From Akkermansiaceae bacterium (GTDB taxonomy: Bacteria > Verrucomicrobiota > Verrucomicrobiia > Verrucomicrobiales > Akkermansiaceae), in assembly GCA_021202525.1 (NCBI GenBank), contig JAJQCV010000131.1:10710-48068 (forward strand): a stretch of DNA of 37,359 nt, written 5' to 3'. This document shows positions 24,251 through 31,900 of this stretch, piece after piece. The position numbers and the translations under genes are program-made. Position 1 is the stretch's first letter. Every line of letters starts with the position of its first letter. The notes under the pieces were generated by a model that was not told where the DNA came from, ran no database searches, and worked only from the letters and a program-made list of their open reading frames with translations.

Positions 24251-26110
24251 ATGCGCCTGTTCATGATTTTCTGCGTGATGTTCCTGCTTGCAGGATGCGA
24301 CACGCGTACCAGTGTGGAACGGGCGCAGGAAGACGGAATCCTGATTGTGGGCAACAACACGGAGCCCCAGAGTTTTGATCCGCACGTAGCCACCTCCGTT
24401 TCCGACTTCAAGATCATCAACGCCGTGATGGAGGGGCTGCTGCGCGGGGATTCCCGGAACGATTCCGTTTTTCATCCCGCCGTGGCGGAATCGTGGACGC
24501 ATAATCCGGAAGCGGACGTATGGCGGTTTTCCCTGCGGAAGGATGCCGTGTGGAGCGACGGGACTCCGCTGACGGCCCATGACTTCGTGTATGCCTACCA
24601 CCGCCTGCTGCATCCGGAGTTCGGCGGCAGGTACGCGGACATGCTTTATCCCCTGAAGAATGCGGAGGCGTACAACAGGAACTTCCGCAGTCTGATTTTA
24701 TGCGGTCCCGGCTCCGCGTTTGCCGCGGAATACGGGCTGGATGCGGCCCTGCTGGACCGCGTGGACTGGAAGAAGCTGGACGGCATGGATGCCCGTGAAC
24801 TGGAGAAGCTGACCGGGGAGCCGTCCCTGATGGAATGGCCCGCGGGGATGCCGGCAGATGCCTCAAAACGGATGGCGGCCATCATGCTGGAAGACGTCCG
24901 TGCCGGACGCCCGGATTTGTGGGATGCCGCGCATGTGGGCGCGCGCGCCGTGGACGGCCATACCCTGGAGCTGGCGATGCGCTCCCCGATGCCCCAGCTT
25001 CCCCTGCTGCTTCTGCACTGCACCTGGTTTCCGGTCCCCCGCCATGCGGTGGAGGCCCATGGAGGCATGCTGAGCCGGGCGGGGGCATGGACCAGGCCCG
25101 GAGCGGCCGTTGGCAACGGTCCTTTCGTGATGGCGGAGCACCGTTTCAATGACTATGTGGAGGTGAGGCGGAACCCCCGGTACCGGAATGCCGCGGCGGT
25201 CCGACTGAACGGCGTACGCTTTCTTCCCACCGTGAACGGATTTACGGAAACCCGCATGTTCTTCAACGGCAAGATGCACGTGACCAACAACGTGCCGCCG
25301 GAGATGACGGCGTACGCACGGGAGCGCGGCGGCGCGGACTTCTGCCAGGACGATTATTACGTGACTATTTTTTACCGGCTGAATACCGGGCACGGGCCGT
25401 TGAAGGACGCCCGCGTGCGGAAGGCTCTTTCCATGGCCGTGGACAGGGAGGCCCTGGTGCGGGACGTGGTGTGCGGGGGAGGGCAGCCGTGCTTCGGCTT
25501 CACGCCGGACGGCGCGGGGTACAGGACGCCGCACGGCGTGGAATTCAATCCGGAAAAGGCGCGCGCCCTGCTGGCGGAGGCCGGGTTCCCCGGTGGGGAG
25601 GGATTCCCCCGGCTGGAACTGATGACTACTTCCCGCGAGGTGCAGAAGACGATGGCGGAGGCCATCCAGGGCATGTGGAAGAAGCACCTGGGGATTCATG
25701 TGGAGATACGTTCCTGTGAATGGACCGCCTACAAATTCGCACAGAATTCCATGCAGTATGATTTGAGTTCCTCCTCCTGGTCCGGAGATTACCTGGACCC
25801 GTCCAGTTTTCTGGATTTGTGGAGCGCCGCTTCCGGCAACAACAACACGGGCTGGTCCCATCCTGAATATGAACGCCTGCTGGCGGAAAGCCGGGCCACG
25901 GGGGACCAGACAAAGCGCATGGCCCTGCTGGCCCGCGCGGAAGCCCTGATGCTGTCGGAATCCCCGGTGATTCCGCTGTACTGGGCCAGGCGCTCCTACC
26001 TGAAGAGGCCGGAGGTGCAGGGCTGGCATCCTCTCCTGCTGGACAACCATTTGTTTGAAGACATCAGCCTGCGCGCCCCGCAGGCCGCAGGAAAGGGGGA
26101 ACGGCCGTGA
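24251..26110 (+). CDS. oppA: OppA-like peptide-binding lipoprotein
   Basis: A 619-residue substrate-binding protein of family 5 (oligopeptide/dipeptide/nickel type). The signal peptide ends in lipobox LAGC (Cys15), so it is a lipoprotein facing the periplasm. Family text includes GNNTEPQSFDPHVATS, ESWTHNPEADVWRFSLRKDA, WSDGTPLTAHDFVYAYHR and DARVRKALSMAVDREALV. It captures peptides and delivers them to the OppB/OppC channel. The start is the only ATG that gives a signal peptide. No Shine-Dalgarno sequence is visible, consistent with the leaderless promoter prediction. Its stop overlaps the oppB start by four bases. Confidence 0.9.
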   Translation: MRLFMIFCVMFLLAGCDTRTSVERAQEDGILIVGNNTEPQSFDPHVATSVSDFKIINAVMEGLLRGDSRNDSVFHPAVAESWTHNPEADVWRFSLRKDAVWSDGTPLTAHDFVYAYHRLLHPEFGGRYADMLYPLKNAEAYNRNFRSLILCGPGSAFAAEYGLDAALLDRVDWKKLDGMDARELEKLTGEPSLMEWPAGMPADASKRMAAIMLEDVRAGRPDLWDAAHVGARAVDGHTLELAMRSPMPQLPLLLLHCTWFPVPRHAVEAHGGMLSRAGAWTRPGAAVGNGPFVMAEHRFNDYVEVRRNPRYRNAAAVRLNGVRFLPTVNGFTETRMFFNGKMHVTNNVPPEMTAYARERGGADFCQDDYYVTIFYRLNTGHGPLKDARVRKALSMAVDREALVRDVVCGGGQPCFGFTPDGAGYRTPHGVEFNPEKARALLAEAGFPGGEGFPRLELMTTSREVQKTMAEAIQGMWKKHLGIHVEIRSCEWTAYKFAQNSMQYDLSSSSWSGDYLDPSSFLDLWSAASGNNNTGWSHPEYERLLAESRATGDQTKRMALLARAEALMLSESPVIPLYWARRSYLKRPEVQGWHPLLLDNHLFEDISLRAPQAAGKGERP

Positions 26111-27030
26111 CCCGGATGATCCTGAAACGCATGGGGCAGGGGATTCTGGTCCTCTTTGTGCTGGAAACGGTGACGTTTTTCCTGATCCGCATGCTCCCCG
26201 GCCACCCCTTCATGGGGGAAAAGAAGCTGCCCGAACACGTTCTGCACCAGTTGCAGGCCAGTTACGGGCTGGACCAGAGCGCCCTTGTCCAGTACGGGCG
26301 CTATTGGTGGAACATGCTGGCCCACGGCGACCTGGGGCCTTCCCTGGTGAAGGAGGGCATCAGTGTGGCGGACATGATCGGGCAGTCCTTCCCGGTTTCC
26401 CTCCAGCTGGGCGTCCTCGGCATGGTGATTTCCATCATGGTGGGGATTCCCGCCGGCATTCTGGGCGCCCTGTATAAAAACCGCTGGATTGACTGGTGGG
26501 TGATGCTGGTGTCCATGGCGGGCATCTGCGTTCCCGCCTTCGTCGTGGCTCCGCTGCTGGGCGTGGGACTGGGCATGCACGTGCCCGGCCTGAGCGTGGC
26601 GGGGTGGGACTCCCCCGGCTGCGTGCTGCTGCCTGCCCTGACGCTGGGGCTCGTGAACGCCGCCTACCTGGCCCGGCTGACGCGCGGCGGCATGCTTGAG
26701 GTTCTGGGGCAGGACTTTGTCAGAACGGCCCGCGCCAAGGGAGCGGGGCCTTTCCGGGTGGTCTGGAAGCACGCCCTGCGCGGCGGCCTGATTCCGGCCA
26801 TTTCCTACCTGGGGCCGGCTTTTGCCGCCATGATTACCGGCTCCTTCGTGGTGGAAACCTGCTTCCAGGTGCCCGGCATGGGCCAGCACTTCGTGAACGC
26901 CACCACGGACCGGGACTATTTCCTCATCCAGGGGCTGGTATTGTTTTACGGCATTCTGATCGTCGCGGCCAATCTGGCCGTGGACCTGGTGCAGATGGCC
27001 GTCAACCCGAGACTGAGAGCGGAGTCATGA
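26107..27030 (+). CDS. oppB: OppB-type peptide ABC transporter permease
   Basis: A 307-residue permease of the binding-protein-dependent transport family. An N-terminal membrane span is followed by an extracytoplasmic loop with GLDQSALVQYGRYW, several further spans, and the cytoplasmic EAA-type loop (FVRTARAKGAGPFRVVWKHA) that docks the ATPase. The GTG start at 26107 lies in the oppA stop (GTGA), so translation is coupled. A periplasmic-binding protein and a second permease flank it. The N-terminal LKRMGQGILVLF is the usual start of OppB-type permeases. Confidence 0.92.
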   Translation: MTRMILKRMGQGILVLFVLETVTFFLIRMLPGHPFMGEKKLPEHVLHQLQASYGLDQSALVQYGRYWWNMLAHGDLGPSLVKEGISVADMIGQSFPVSLQLGVLGMVISIMVGIPAGILGALYKNRWIDWWVMLVSMAGICVPAFVVAPLLGVGLGMHVPGLSVAGWDSPGCVLLPALTLGLVNAAYLARLTRGGMLEVLGQDFVRTARAKGAGPFRVVWKHALRGGLIPAISYLGPAFAAMITGSFVVETCFQVPGMGQHFVNATTDRDYFLIQGLVLFYGILIVAANLAVDLVQMAVNPRLRAES

Positions 27031-27983
27031 AGAAAGAAAGCATGAACGTTCCGGAGGAACAGGGTTCCTCCCTGTGGAAGGACGCTTTTCTGCGGCTTTC
27101 CCGGAACCGTGCGGCCATGTGCTCCCTGCTGGCCCTGGTCCTGATTGTGGCCTCCTGTTTTCTGGGGCCCCTGCTGCCGTGGCTGCCGCATCCCAACGTG
27201 CAGGACCTGGCGCGCATCGCGGAAGCCCCTTCCTGGGACCACTGGTTCGGCACGGACCAGTTGGGGAGGGACCTTCTGGCACGCGTGCTGTACGGCGGCC
27301 GCATTTCCCTGCTGGTGGGCGTGGTCGCCACGGGGGTGTCCCTGGTCATCGGCGTGGCGTATGGCCTGGTTTCCGGTTATGCCGGGGGCAGGCTGGATGC
27401 CCTGATGATGCGCCTGGTGGACGTTCTTTTCGCCCTGCCGTTCATTGTGCTGGTGATCATTTTCTCCCTCTCCGTGGAGGAACCTTCCCGGCAGCTCACG
27501 CAGTGGATCTCCGGCATTACCGGGTGGTCCGTGGAAATGGTGAGCCCCATCACCGGGCTGATTCCGCTCTTCATTGCCATCGGTGCGCTGGGGTGGCTTA
27601 CGCTGGCGCGCATCGTGCGCACGCAGACCCTGGAATTGAAGGGGCGGGAATTCGTGGAGGCGGCCCGTTCCCTGGGCATAGGGCATGTGAAAATCCTCTT
27701 CCGCCACATAGCCCCGAACTTGTTCGGCTCCGTGATCGTGTACACGACGCTGGCCGTGCCGGGAATCATGCTGCTGGAAGCCGTCCTTTCCTTCCTGGGA
27801 CTGGGCGTAAAGGCCCCCAATTCCTCCTGGGGCACGCTCATCAAGGAGGGGGCGGACCGCATGGAAGTGAGTCCGGAACTCCTCCTGTTCCCGGCCCTGC
27901 TGTTCTCCGTGACCCTGCTGGCGCTGAACTTTCTGGGAGACGGCCTGCGGGACGCGCTGGACCCGAAGTCCTCCAAGGATTGA
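27027..27983 (+). CDS. oppC: OppC-type peptide ABC transporter permease
   Basis: A 318-residue permease, partner of OppB. Family features are an N-terminal cytoplasmic LWKDAFLRLSRNRAAM, HWFGTDQLGRDLLARVLYG (typical OppC/DppC), the EAA loop FVEAARSLGIGHVKILFRHI and the closing SWGTLIKEGADRM. The ATG overlaps the oppB stop (ATGA). The operon ends here: the ATPase genes oppD and oppF that normally follow are missing, so the ATPases must be encoded elsewhere or shared with another system. Confidence 0.92.
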   Translation: MKKESMNVPEEQGSSLWKDAFLRLSRNRAAMCSLLALVLIVASCFLGPLLPWLPHPNVQDLARIAEAPSWDHWFGTDQLGRDLLARVLYGGRISLLVGVVATGVSLVIGVAYGLVSGYAGGRLDALMMRLVDVLFALPFIVLVIIFSLSVEEPSRQLTQWISGITGWSVEMVSPITGLIPLFIAIGALGWLTLARIVRTQTLELKGREFVEAARSLGIGHVKILFRHIAPNLFGSVIVYTTLAVPGIMLLEAVLSFLGLGVKAPNSSWGTLIKEGADRMEVSPELLLFPALLFSVTLLALNFLGDGLRDALDPKSSKD

Positions 27984-27998
27984 TTTTTTATAGAGAGA

Positions 27999-28361
27999 AT
28001 GAAAGTTGCTTTGACGATTGCGATGCTGGTCGTTTCCAATGTCTTCATGACGTGGGCATGGTACGGCCATTTGAAAAAGGGTTCCCCGGTGGACGACAAG
28101 CCCCTGCTGGTCATTATCCTGATGAGCTGGGGGCTGGCGTTCTTTGAATACTGCTTCATGATCCCCGCCAACCGTATCGGCAATGCGGGCGGCCTGAATG
28201 TGGCGCAGCTCAAAATCATGCAGGAGGTGATCACGCTGTGCGTTTTTGTGCCGTTCGCCCTGTTCTACATCGGGGAGAAATGGAAATGGGACTACCTCTG
28301 GGCTTTCCTGTGCGTGCTGGGCGCTGTTTTCTTCGTCAACAGGGAGCGTTTGCTGGGGTGA
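27999..28361 (+). CDS. DUF486/DMT-family small membrane protein
   Basis: A 120-residue protein with four hydrophobic spans, matching the DUF486 family of the drug/metabolite transporter superfamily (AWYGHLKKG near the N-terminus, then FFEYCFMIPANRIG and GLNVAQLKIMQEVITL). The function is unknown. It starts 15 bases after oppC with AGAGAGA before the ATG and may be read through from the opp operon. Those 15 bases contain TTTTTTATAG, which is not a hairpin. Confidence 0.82.
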   Translation: MKVALTIAMLVVSNVFMTWAWYGHLKKGSPVDDKPLLVIILMSWGLAFFEYCFMIPANRIGNAGGLNVAQLKIMQEVITLCVFVPFALFYIGEKWKWDYLWAFLCVLGAVFFVNRERLLG

Positions 28362-28412
28362 CAGACTTTTTCCCTTCGTATTTCATGTCCAAAGTGGTCT
28401 TACCCTTTGTAT

Positions 28413-28643
28413 ATGAAAATTAAAATAATAACTATTCTTGCCGCAGCAGCCGCCGTCGTTCTGGCCGCGGGCTGCCACCATCATGACCGGGACTATTACC
28501 GGCCCGGTCCCTCCCACCATTACAATCACAACAACCACGACAACGGCTGGCACAACAACCAGAACAGGCCCGGTCCCAGGCCGCGCCCGCATTACGCCGC
28601 CGTCCAGCGTACCACTTATCCCCACCTGTACCGCACCATCTGA
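28413..28643 (+). CDS. Small His/Asn-rich lipoprotein
   Basis: A 76-residue protein. A signal peptide ends in lipobox LAAGC (Cys21), and the mature part opens with HHHDRDYY and is rich in His, Asn, Arg and Pro (repeated HNHNN, RPGP). It is probably an outer- or inner-membrane lipoprotein with an extended, metal-binding surface; zinc, copper or nickel binding is inference from composition only. The ATG at 28413 gives the best signal peptide; an upstream in-frame TTG at 28407 is less likely. I do not recognise a named family. The next 266 bases (28644-28909) hold only a 7 bp hairpin CCGCATG/CATGCGG (28752-28771) and no gene. Confidence 0.68.
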   Translation: MKIKIITILAAAAAVVLAAGCHHHDRDYYRPGPSHHYNHNNHDNGWHNNQNRPGPRPRPHYAAVQRTTYPHLYRTI

Positions 28644-28909
28644 GGCAGCCGCCTTTTACCCGGTGATTCCGGAGCGCCGCATCCCATGAACAGGGCGCCT
28701 GCCGGTCTCTCCGCGGCGGATGGGTACACGGAAATACCCTTCGGCCTGTATCCGCATGATCATCCATGCGGGCGGCAGGCCGGCAGGGACTGCATTTGTT
28801 CCGGCGCATGGCCCCGGTTCCGGGCGAGCGTTTGCCGGGTCTAATGCCTCGCACACAGGATATAAGCTTGAAAAGACGCGGGTCCCCCGGCACTCTATGC
28901 GCCAGATCA

Positions 28910-30091
28910 ATGACTATAGATGAGCAATTAGACATGTTGATGGGCGGCACCGCCGTCGTGATCAGCCGTGAAGAGTTGAAGGAACGCCTCAAGCTGGGGC
29001 GCCCCCTGCGCGTGAAGCTGGGCGTGGACCCCACGGCGCCGGACATTCACCTCGGTCATACGGTGGCCATTGAAAAGCTGCGCCAGTTCCAGGAACTGGG
29101 GCATCAGGCCGTCTTGCTCATCGGGGACTTTACCGCCACCATCGGAGATCCCAGCGGCCGTTCCGTGACGCGCCCCCCCCTGTCCCGCGAGCAGGTGCTG
29201 GCCAATGCGGAGACGTACACCAAGCAAGCTTTCAAGATTCTGGACCGGGACAGGACGGAAATTGTGTACAACGGGGACTGGTTCCGCAAGATGACTTATG
29301 AAGAGGTGCTGAAGCTCAACGCCCGCGTCACCATGCAGCAGATGCTGGCGCGCGAGGATTTCAAGGCCCGCGTGGAAAGCGGCAAGGAAGTGCGCCTGCA
29401 CGAAATCCAGTACCCGATCATGCAGGGCTGGGATTCCGTGGAAATCCGTGCTGACGTGGAGCTGGGAGGCACGGACCAGTTATTCAACATTCTGGTGGGG
29501 CGCGACTTGCAGAAAGAGCAGGGCATGCCGCCCCAGATCGCCATGACGATGCCTCTGCTGGAGGGCTTGGACGGCGTGCGCAAGATGTCCAAATCCTACG
29601 GGAACTACGTGGGCGTGGACGAAGCGCCGGAAATGATGTTCGGCAAGATGATGAGCGCCAGCGACGAGCTGATGGACCGCTACTATCTCGTTCTTCTGGG
29701 CGAAAAGCGGAACATGGAACTGCACCCCATGGAAGCCAAAAAGCTGCTGGCCTGGAAGATCACGGCCCGCTACCATGACGCCGCCGCCGCGGATGCCGCG
29801 CGCGCGGACTGGGAAACCCGTTTCTCCAAAAGGGACCTCGCCTCCGCGGACCTGCCGGAAGTGGAGCTTTCCTCCCTCCCCGGCGGAATGAACGCGCTGG
29901 CACTGGTGGGCTTCATCTTTGAAACGGTATTCCAGTTGAAGAAATCCAACGGCGTGCTGCGCAAGGAGCATTTCACCCCCGGAGCCATCCAGTTGAACGA
30001 CGTCAAGGTGACGGACCCCTCTTCCGCGCTTGAACTGTCGCCCGGCAGCATTCTGCGCCTGAGCAAGAAGCACGCCGTGCGTTTCAAGTAA
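28910..30091 (+). CDS. tyrS: Tyrosyl-tRNA synthetase
   Basis: A 393-residue class I aminoacyl-tRNA synthetase. The HIGH-type motif is HLGH (47-50) in APDIHLGHTVAIEK, and KMSKS is at 225-229. GVDPTAPDIH and VELGGTDQLFNILVGRDLQ are the tyrosine-enzyme signatures, and a C-terminal S4 RNA-binding domain covers about 325-393 (ends LSKKHAVRFK). The KMSKS form places it in the TyrZ-like branch. The ATG at 28910 starts at the family's MTIDEQLDML; the frame is open 48 codons upstream, but without family resemblance. No T-box is visible in the leader. Confidence 0.95.
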   Translation: MTIDEQLDMLMGGTAVVISREELKERLKLGRPLRVKLGVDPTAPDIHLGHTVAIEKLRQFQELGHQAVLLIGDFTATIGDPSGRSVTRPPLSREQVLANAETYTKQAFKILDRDRTEIVYNGDWFRKMTYEEVLKLNARVTMQQMLAREDFKARVESGKEVRLHEIQYPIMQGWDSVEIRADVELGGTDQLFNILVGRDLQKEQGMPPQIAMTMPLLEGLDGVRKMSKSYGNYVGVDEAPEMMFGKMMSASDELMDRYYLVLLGEKRNMELHPMEAKKLLAWKITARYHDAAAADAARADWETRFSKRDLASADLPEVELSSLPGGMNALALVGFIFETVFQLKKSNGVLRKEHFTPGAIQLNDVKVTDPSSALELSPGSILRLSKKHAVRFK

Positions 30092-30133
30092 GGGGAGATT
30101 CCTTCTTCCTTTATCACCCTCATCATCTTTTCC

Positions 30134-31120
30134 ATGCCGGGATTCCTTTCCAAATTGGACCGCTTCACCGTCGGCCTGGTGGTCAGCGTGAGCGCGGGGA
30201 TTCTGATCCCCTGTTCCGGCGTGTGGGATACCGTCTTCAGCCGCTTGAGCGATGCGGCCATCATCCTGCTCTTTTTCCTGTACGGGGCCAAGCTTTCCCG
30301 GCGCTCCGTATGGGAGGGGCTGATGCACTGGCGGCTCCAGAGCCTGGTGGCAGCGAGCACCTTCGTGATCTTTCCCCTGCTGGGCATCCTGAGCATTCCC
30401 ATGTGGAATGCCGTGCTGGGCCCCGACCTGTGCATGGGGATGCTCTACGTGTGCATGCTGCCTTCCACGGTCCAGTCCAGCATTGCGTTCACGTCCATGG
30501 CGGGCGGTAATGTGGCGGCGGCCATTTGCTCCGCTTCCGTTTCCAGTCTGCTGGGGGTGTTTCTGACTCCTCTTCTCGTGGGGCTGGTGTGGTCGCGGGG
30601 AGGGTCGGACGGCGTGGATTTCTCCACCTTCCTGAACATTTGCTACATTATCCTGGTGCCGTTCGTGGCCGGGCAGATCGCCCAGCGCTGGATAGGCAAA
30701 TGGGTGGTGGCGCACAGGAACGTTACCTCCTGGACGGACCACAGCACGATCTGGCTGGTCATTTACACGGCCTTCAGCCACGCCATGGTCAACGGCGTCT
30801 GGAAGAACCTGCCCTGGCTTTCCCTGGTGGAAGTGCTGGGGTTCTGCGCCCTTCTGCTGGCCGTCGTCCTCTGGCTGACAGCTTTTCTTTCCCGCAGGCT
30901 CCGTTTTTCACGGGAAGACCGGATTGCGATCATCTTCTGCGGTTCCAAAAAAAGCCTGGCTACCGGCATCCCGATGATGAACGTGATTTTTGCCGGTTCC
31001 CCCATCGGCCTGCTGGTTATCCCGATCATGATTTTCCACCAGCTCCAGTTGATGGTCTGTTCCATCCTGGCCCGGAGGTGGGGCAGGGACCTGGAGGAGA
31101 AGAAGGACGGTTCCTTGTAG
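30134..31120 (+). CDS. SBF-like (bile acid:sodium symporter family) transporter
   Basis: A 328-residue membrane protein with about ten hydrophobic spans, matching the SBF-like/YfeH branch of the bile acid:sodium symporter superfamily. Features include a Leu-rich early span, LPSTVQSSIAFTSMAGGNVAAA (about residues 113-134), and CGSKKSLATGIPMM (about 270-283), both conserved in this branch. Transport of an organic anion with sodium is the family role; the substrate is unknown. It begins 42 bases after tyrS with no visible promoter and may be co-transcribed with it. The 234 bases after the stop (31121-31354) hold no gene; a six-base AGCCGG/CCGGCT stem at about 31129 is too weak to call. Confidence 0.8.
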   Translation: MPGFLSKLDRFTVGLVVSVSAGILIPCSGVWDTVFSRLSDAAIILLFFLYGAKLSRRSVWEGLMHWRLQSLVAASTFVIFPLLGILSIPMWNAVLGPDLCMGMLYVCMLPSTVQSSIAFTSMAGGNVAAAICSASVSSLLGVFLTPLLVGLVWSRGGSDGVDFSTFLNICYIILVPFVAGQIAQRWIGKWVVAHRNVTSWTDHSTIWLVIYTAFSHAMVNGVWKNLPWLSLVEVLGFCALLLAVVLWLTAFLSRRLRFSREDRIAIIFCGSKKSLATGIPMMNVIFAGSPIGLLVIPIMIFHQLQLMVCSILARRWGRDLEEKKDGSL

Positions 31121-31354
31121 GCATGGAGAGCCGGGTTGCCGGCTATGGGGATGCGGGAAGCCTCTTTTCAGGCAGGAAAAAGCTGTTTCAGGCTGTTTTC
31201 CGGCAACCCTGCCCATGGAAAATCCGCCCGGCATGGTCCATGGCTCCCGGAACATGAACGGGAAAAATCTCTCTGGCCCCGTACTGGCCGGGAATTCTGC
31301 CGGAAGCGAGAACCTCCCGGTTTCCGGCGTTTCCGTCCCGAAATGGAATTTATG

Positions 31355-31711
31355 TCAATTCCCGGCCAGGCGAAGAATACCGTCATTCTGGATGTCCCTG
31401 CCCGGAACGATGGCATGACTTCCCCGTTCCGGGATTTTTGCCGTTACGGACCTGTTGCGGAATTTGTCCATGAAGCGGTGGAAGGATTCCATGTCCTCCG
31501 GGACGATTCTGATTTCCGTATACGCGGGATCGGCCTGCACTTCCGTAATGTCCACCCGGAAGGAACCCACTCCGTTGCCGTCCGGAGTGTAGAATTCCAG
31601 GGACTCTTCCGGGGAATGGGGGTGCATGAAGAACAGGAAGAACATGATGCCCAGCGCAATCAGGGTGACGACGGTCACCGGAAGATTCTTTCTGAATGGT
31701 CTGATATGCAT
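31355..31711 (-). CDS. Small membrane-anchored protein of unknown function
   Basis: A 118-residue protein with one N-terminal membrane span (about residues 11-32, ending FFLFFMHPH) and an exported C-terminal part of about 85 residues (EFYTPDGNGVGSFRVDIT, then a mixed alpha/beta pattern). I do not recognise the family. The ATG at 31711 has AGGAG seven bases upstream and a textbook promoter ahead of it; an in-frame ATG at 31735 would overlap the -10 box. It is divergent from the SHD1 gene. The protein end (VPGRDIQNDGILRLAGN) shows no motif. Confidence 0.72.
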   Translation of the reverse strand: MHIRPFRKNLPVTVVTLIALGIMFFLFFMHPHSPEESLEFYTPDGNGVGSFRVDITEVQADPAYTEIRIVPEDMESFHRFMDKFRNRSVTAKIPERGSHAIVPGRDIQNDGILRLAGN

Positions 31712-31734
31712 GTATTCTTCTCCTTTCTTTGGCA

Positions 31735-31763
31735 AGGTTATGGATTTTGAAGGGGCATGTCAA
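31735..31763 (-). promoter_or_regulatory. Predicted promoter of the small membrane-anchored protein gene
   Basis: On the minus strand TTGACA (31763-31758, perfect) and TAACCT (31740-31735) with a 17 bp spacer. The leader would be about 17 bases and holds AGGAG, in contrast with the leaderless arrangement seen elsewhere in the window. Confidence 0.65.
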
Positions 31764-31852
31764 CTCCTCCGGCCGGTCGGCATGACGCGGGAGGAAGGCG
31801 CGGCATCTTCTCCCGCCGGGCGCCGTTGCCGGAGGCGTGCCCTGAAAAAGGG

Positions 31853-31880
31853 TTGCGTCCGCGGGGCATTGTGGTAGCGT
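31853..31880 (+). promoter_or_regulatory. Predicted promoter of the SHD1 protein gene
   Basis: TTGCGT (31853-31858) and TAGCGT (31875-31880) with a 16 bp spacer. Transcription would begin near 31887, and GGAG just before the ATG at 31901 could serve as a short ribosome site. Confidence 0.4.
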
Positions 31881-31900
31881 TTGCGCATAGACGGAGTCCT

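Noticed and set aside
28752..28771. Hairpin CCGCATG/CATGCGG before tyrS as a riboswitch or terminator
   Set aside because: The stem is only seven base pairs with no T-run and no recognisable T-box or riboswitch core nearby.
28766..28909. N-terminal extension of tyrosyl-tRNA synthetase
   Set aside because: The extra 48 codons have no similarity to the enzyme family, which begins at MTIDEQLDML; they are read-through of the upstream non-coding sequence.
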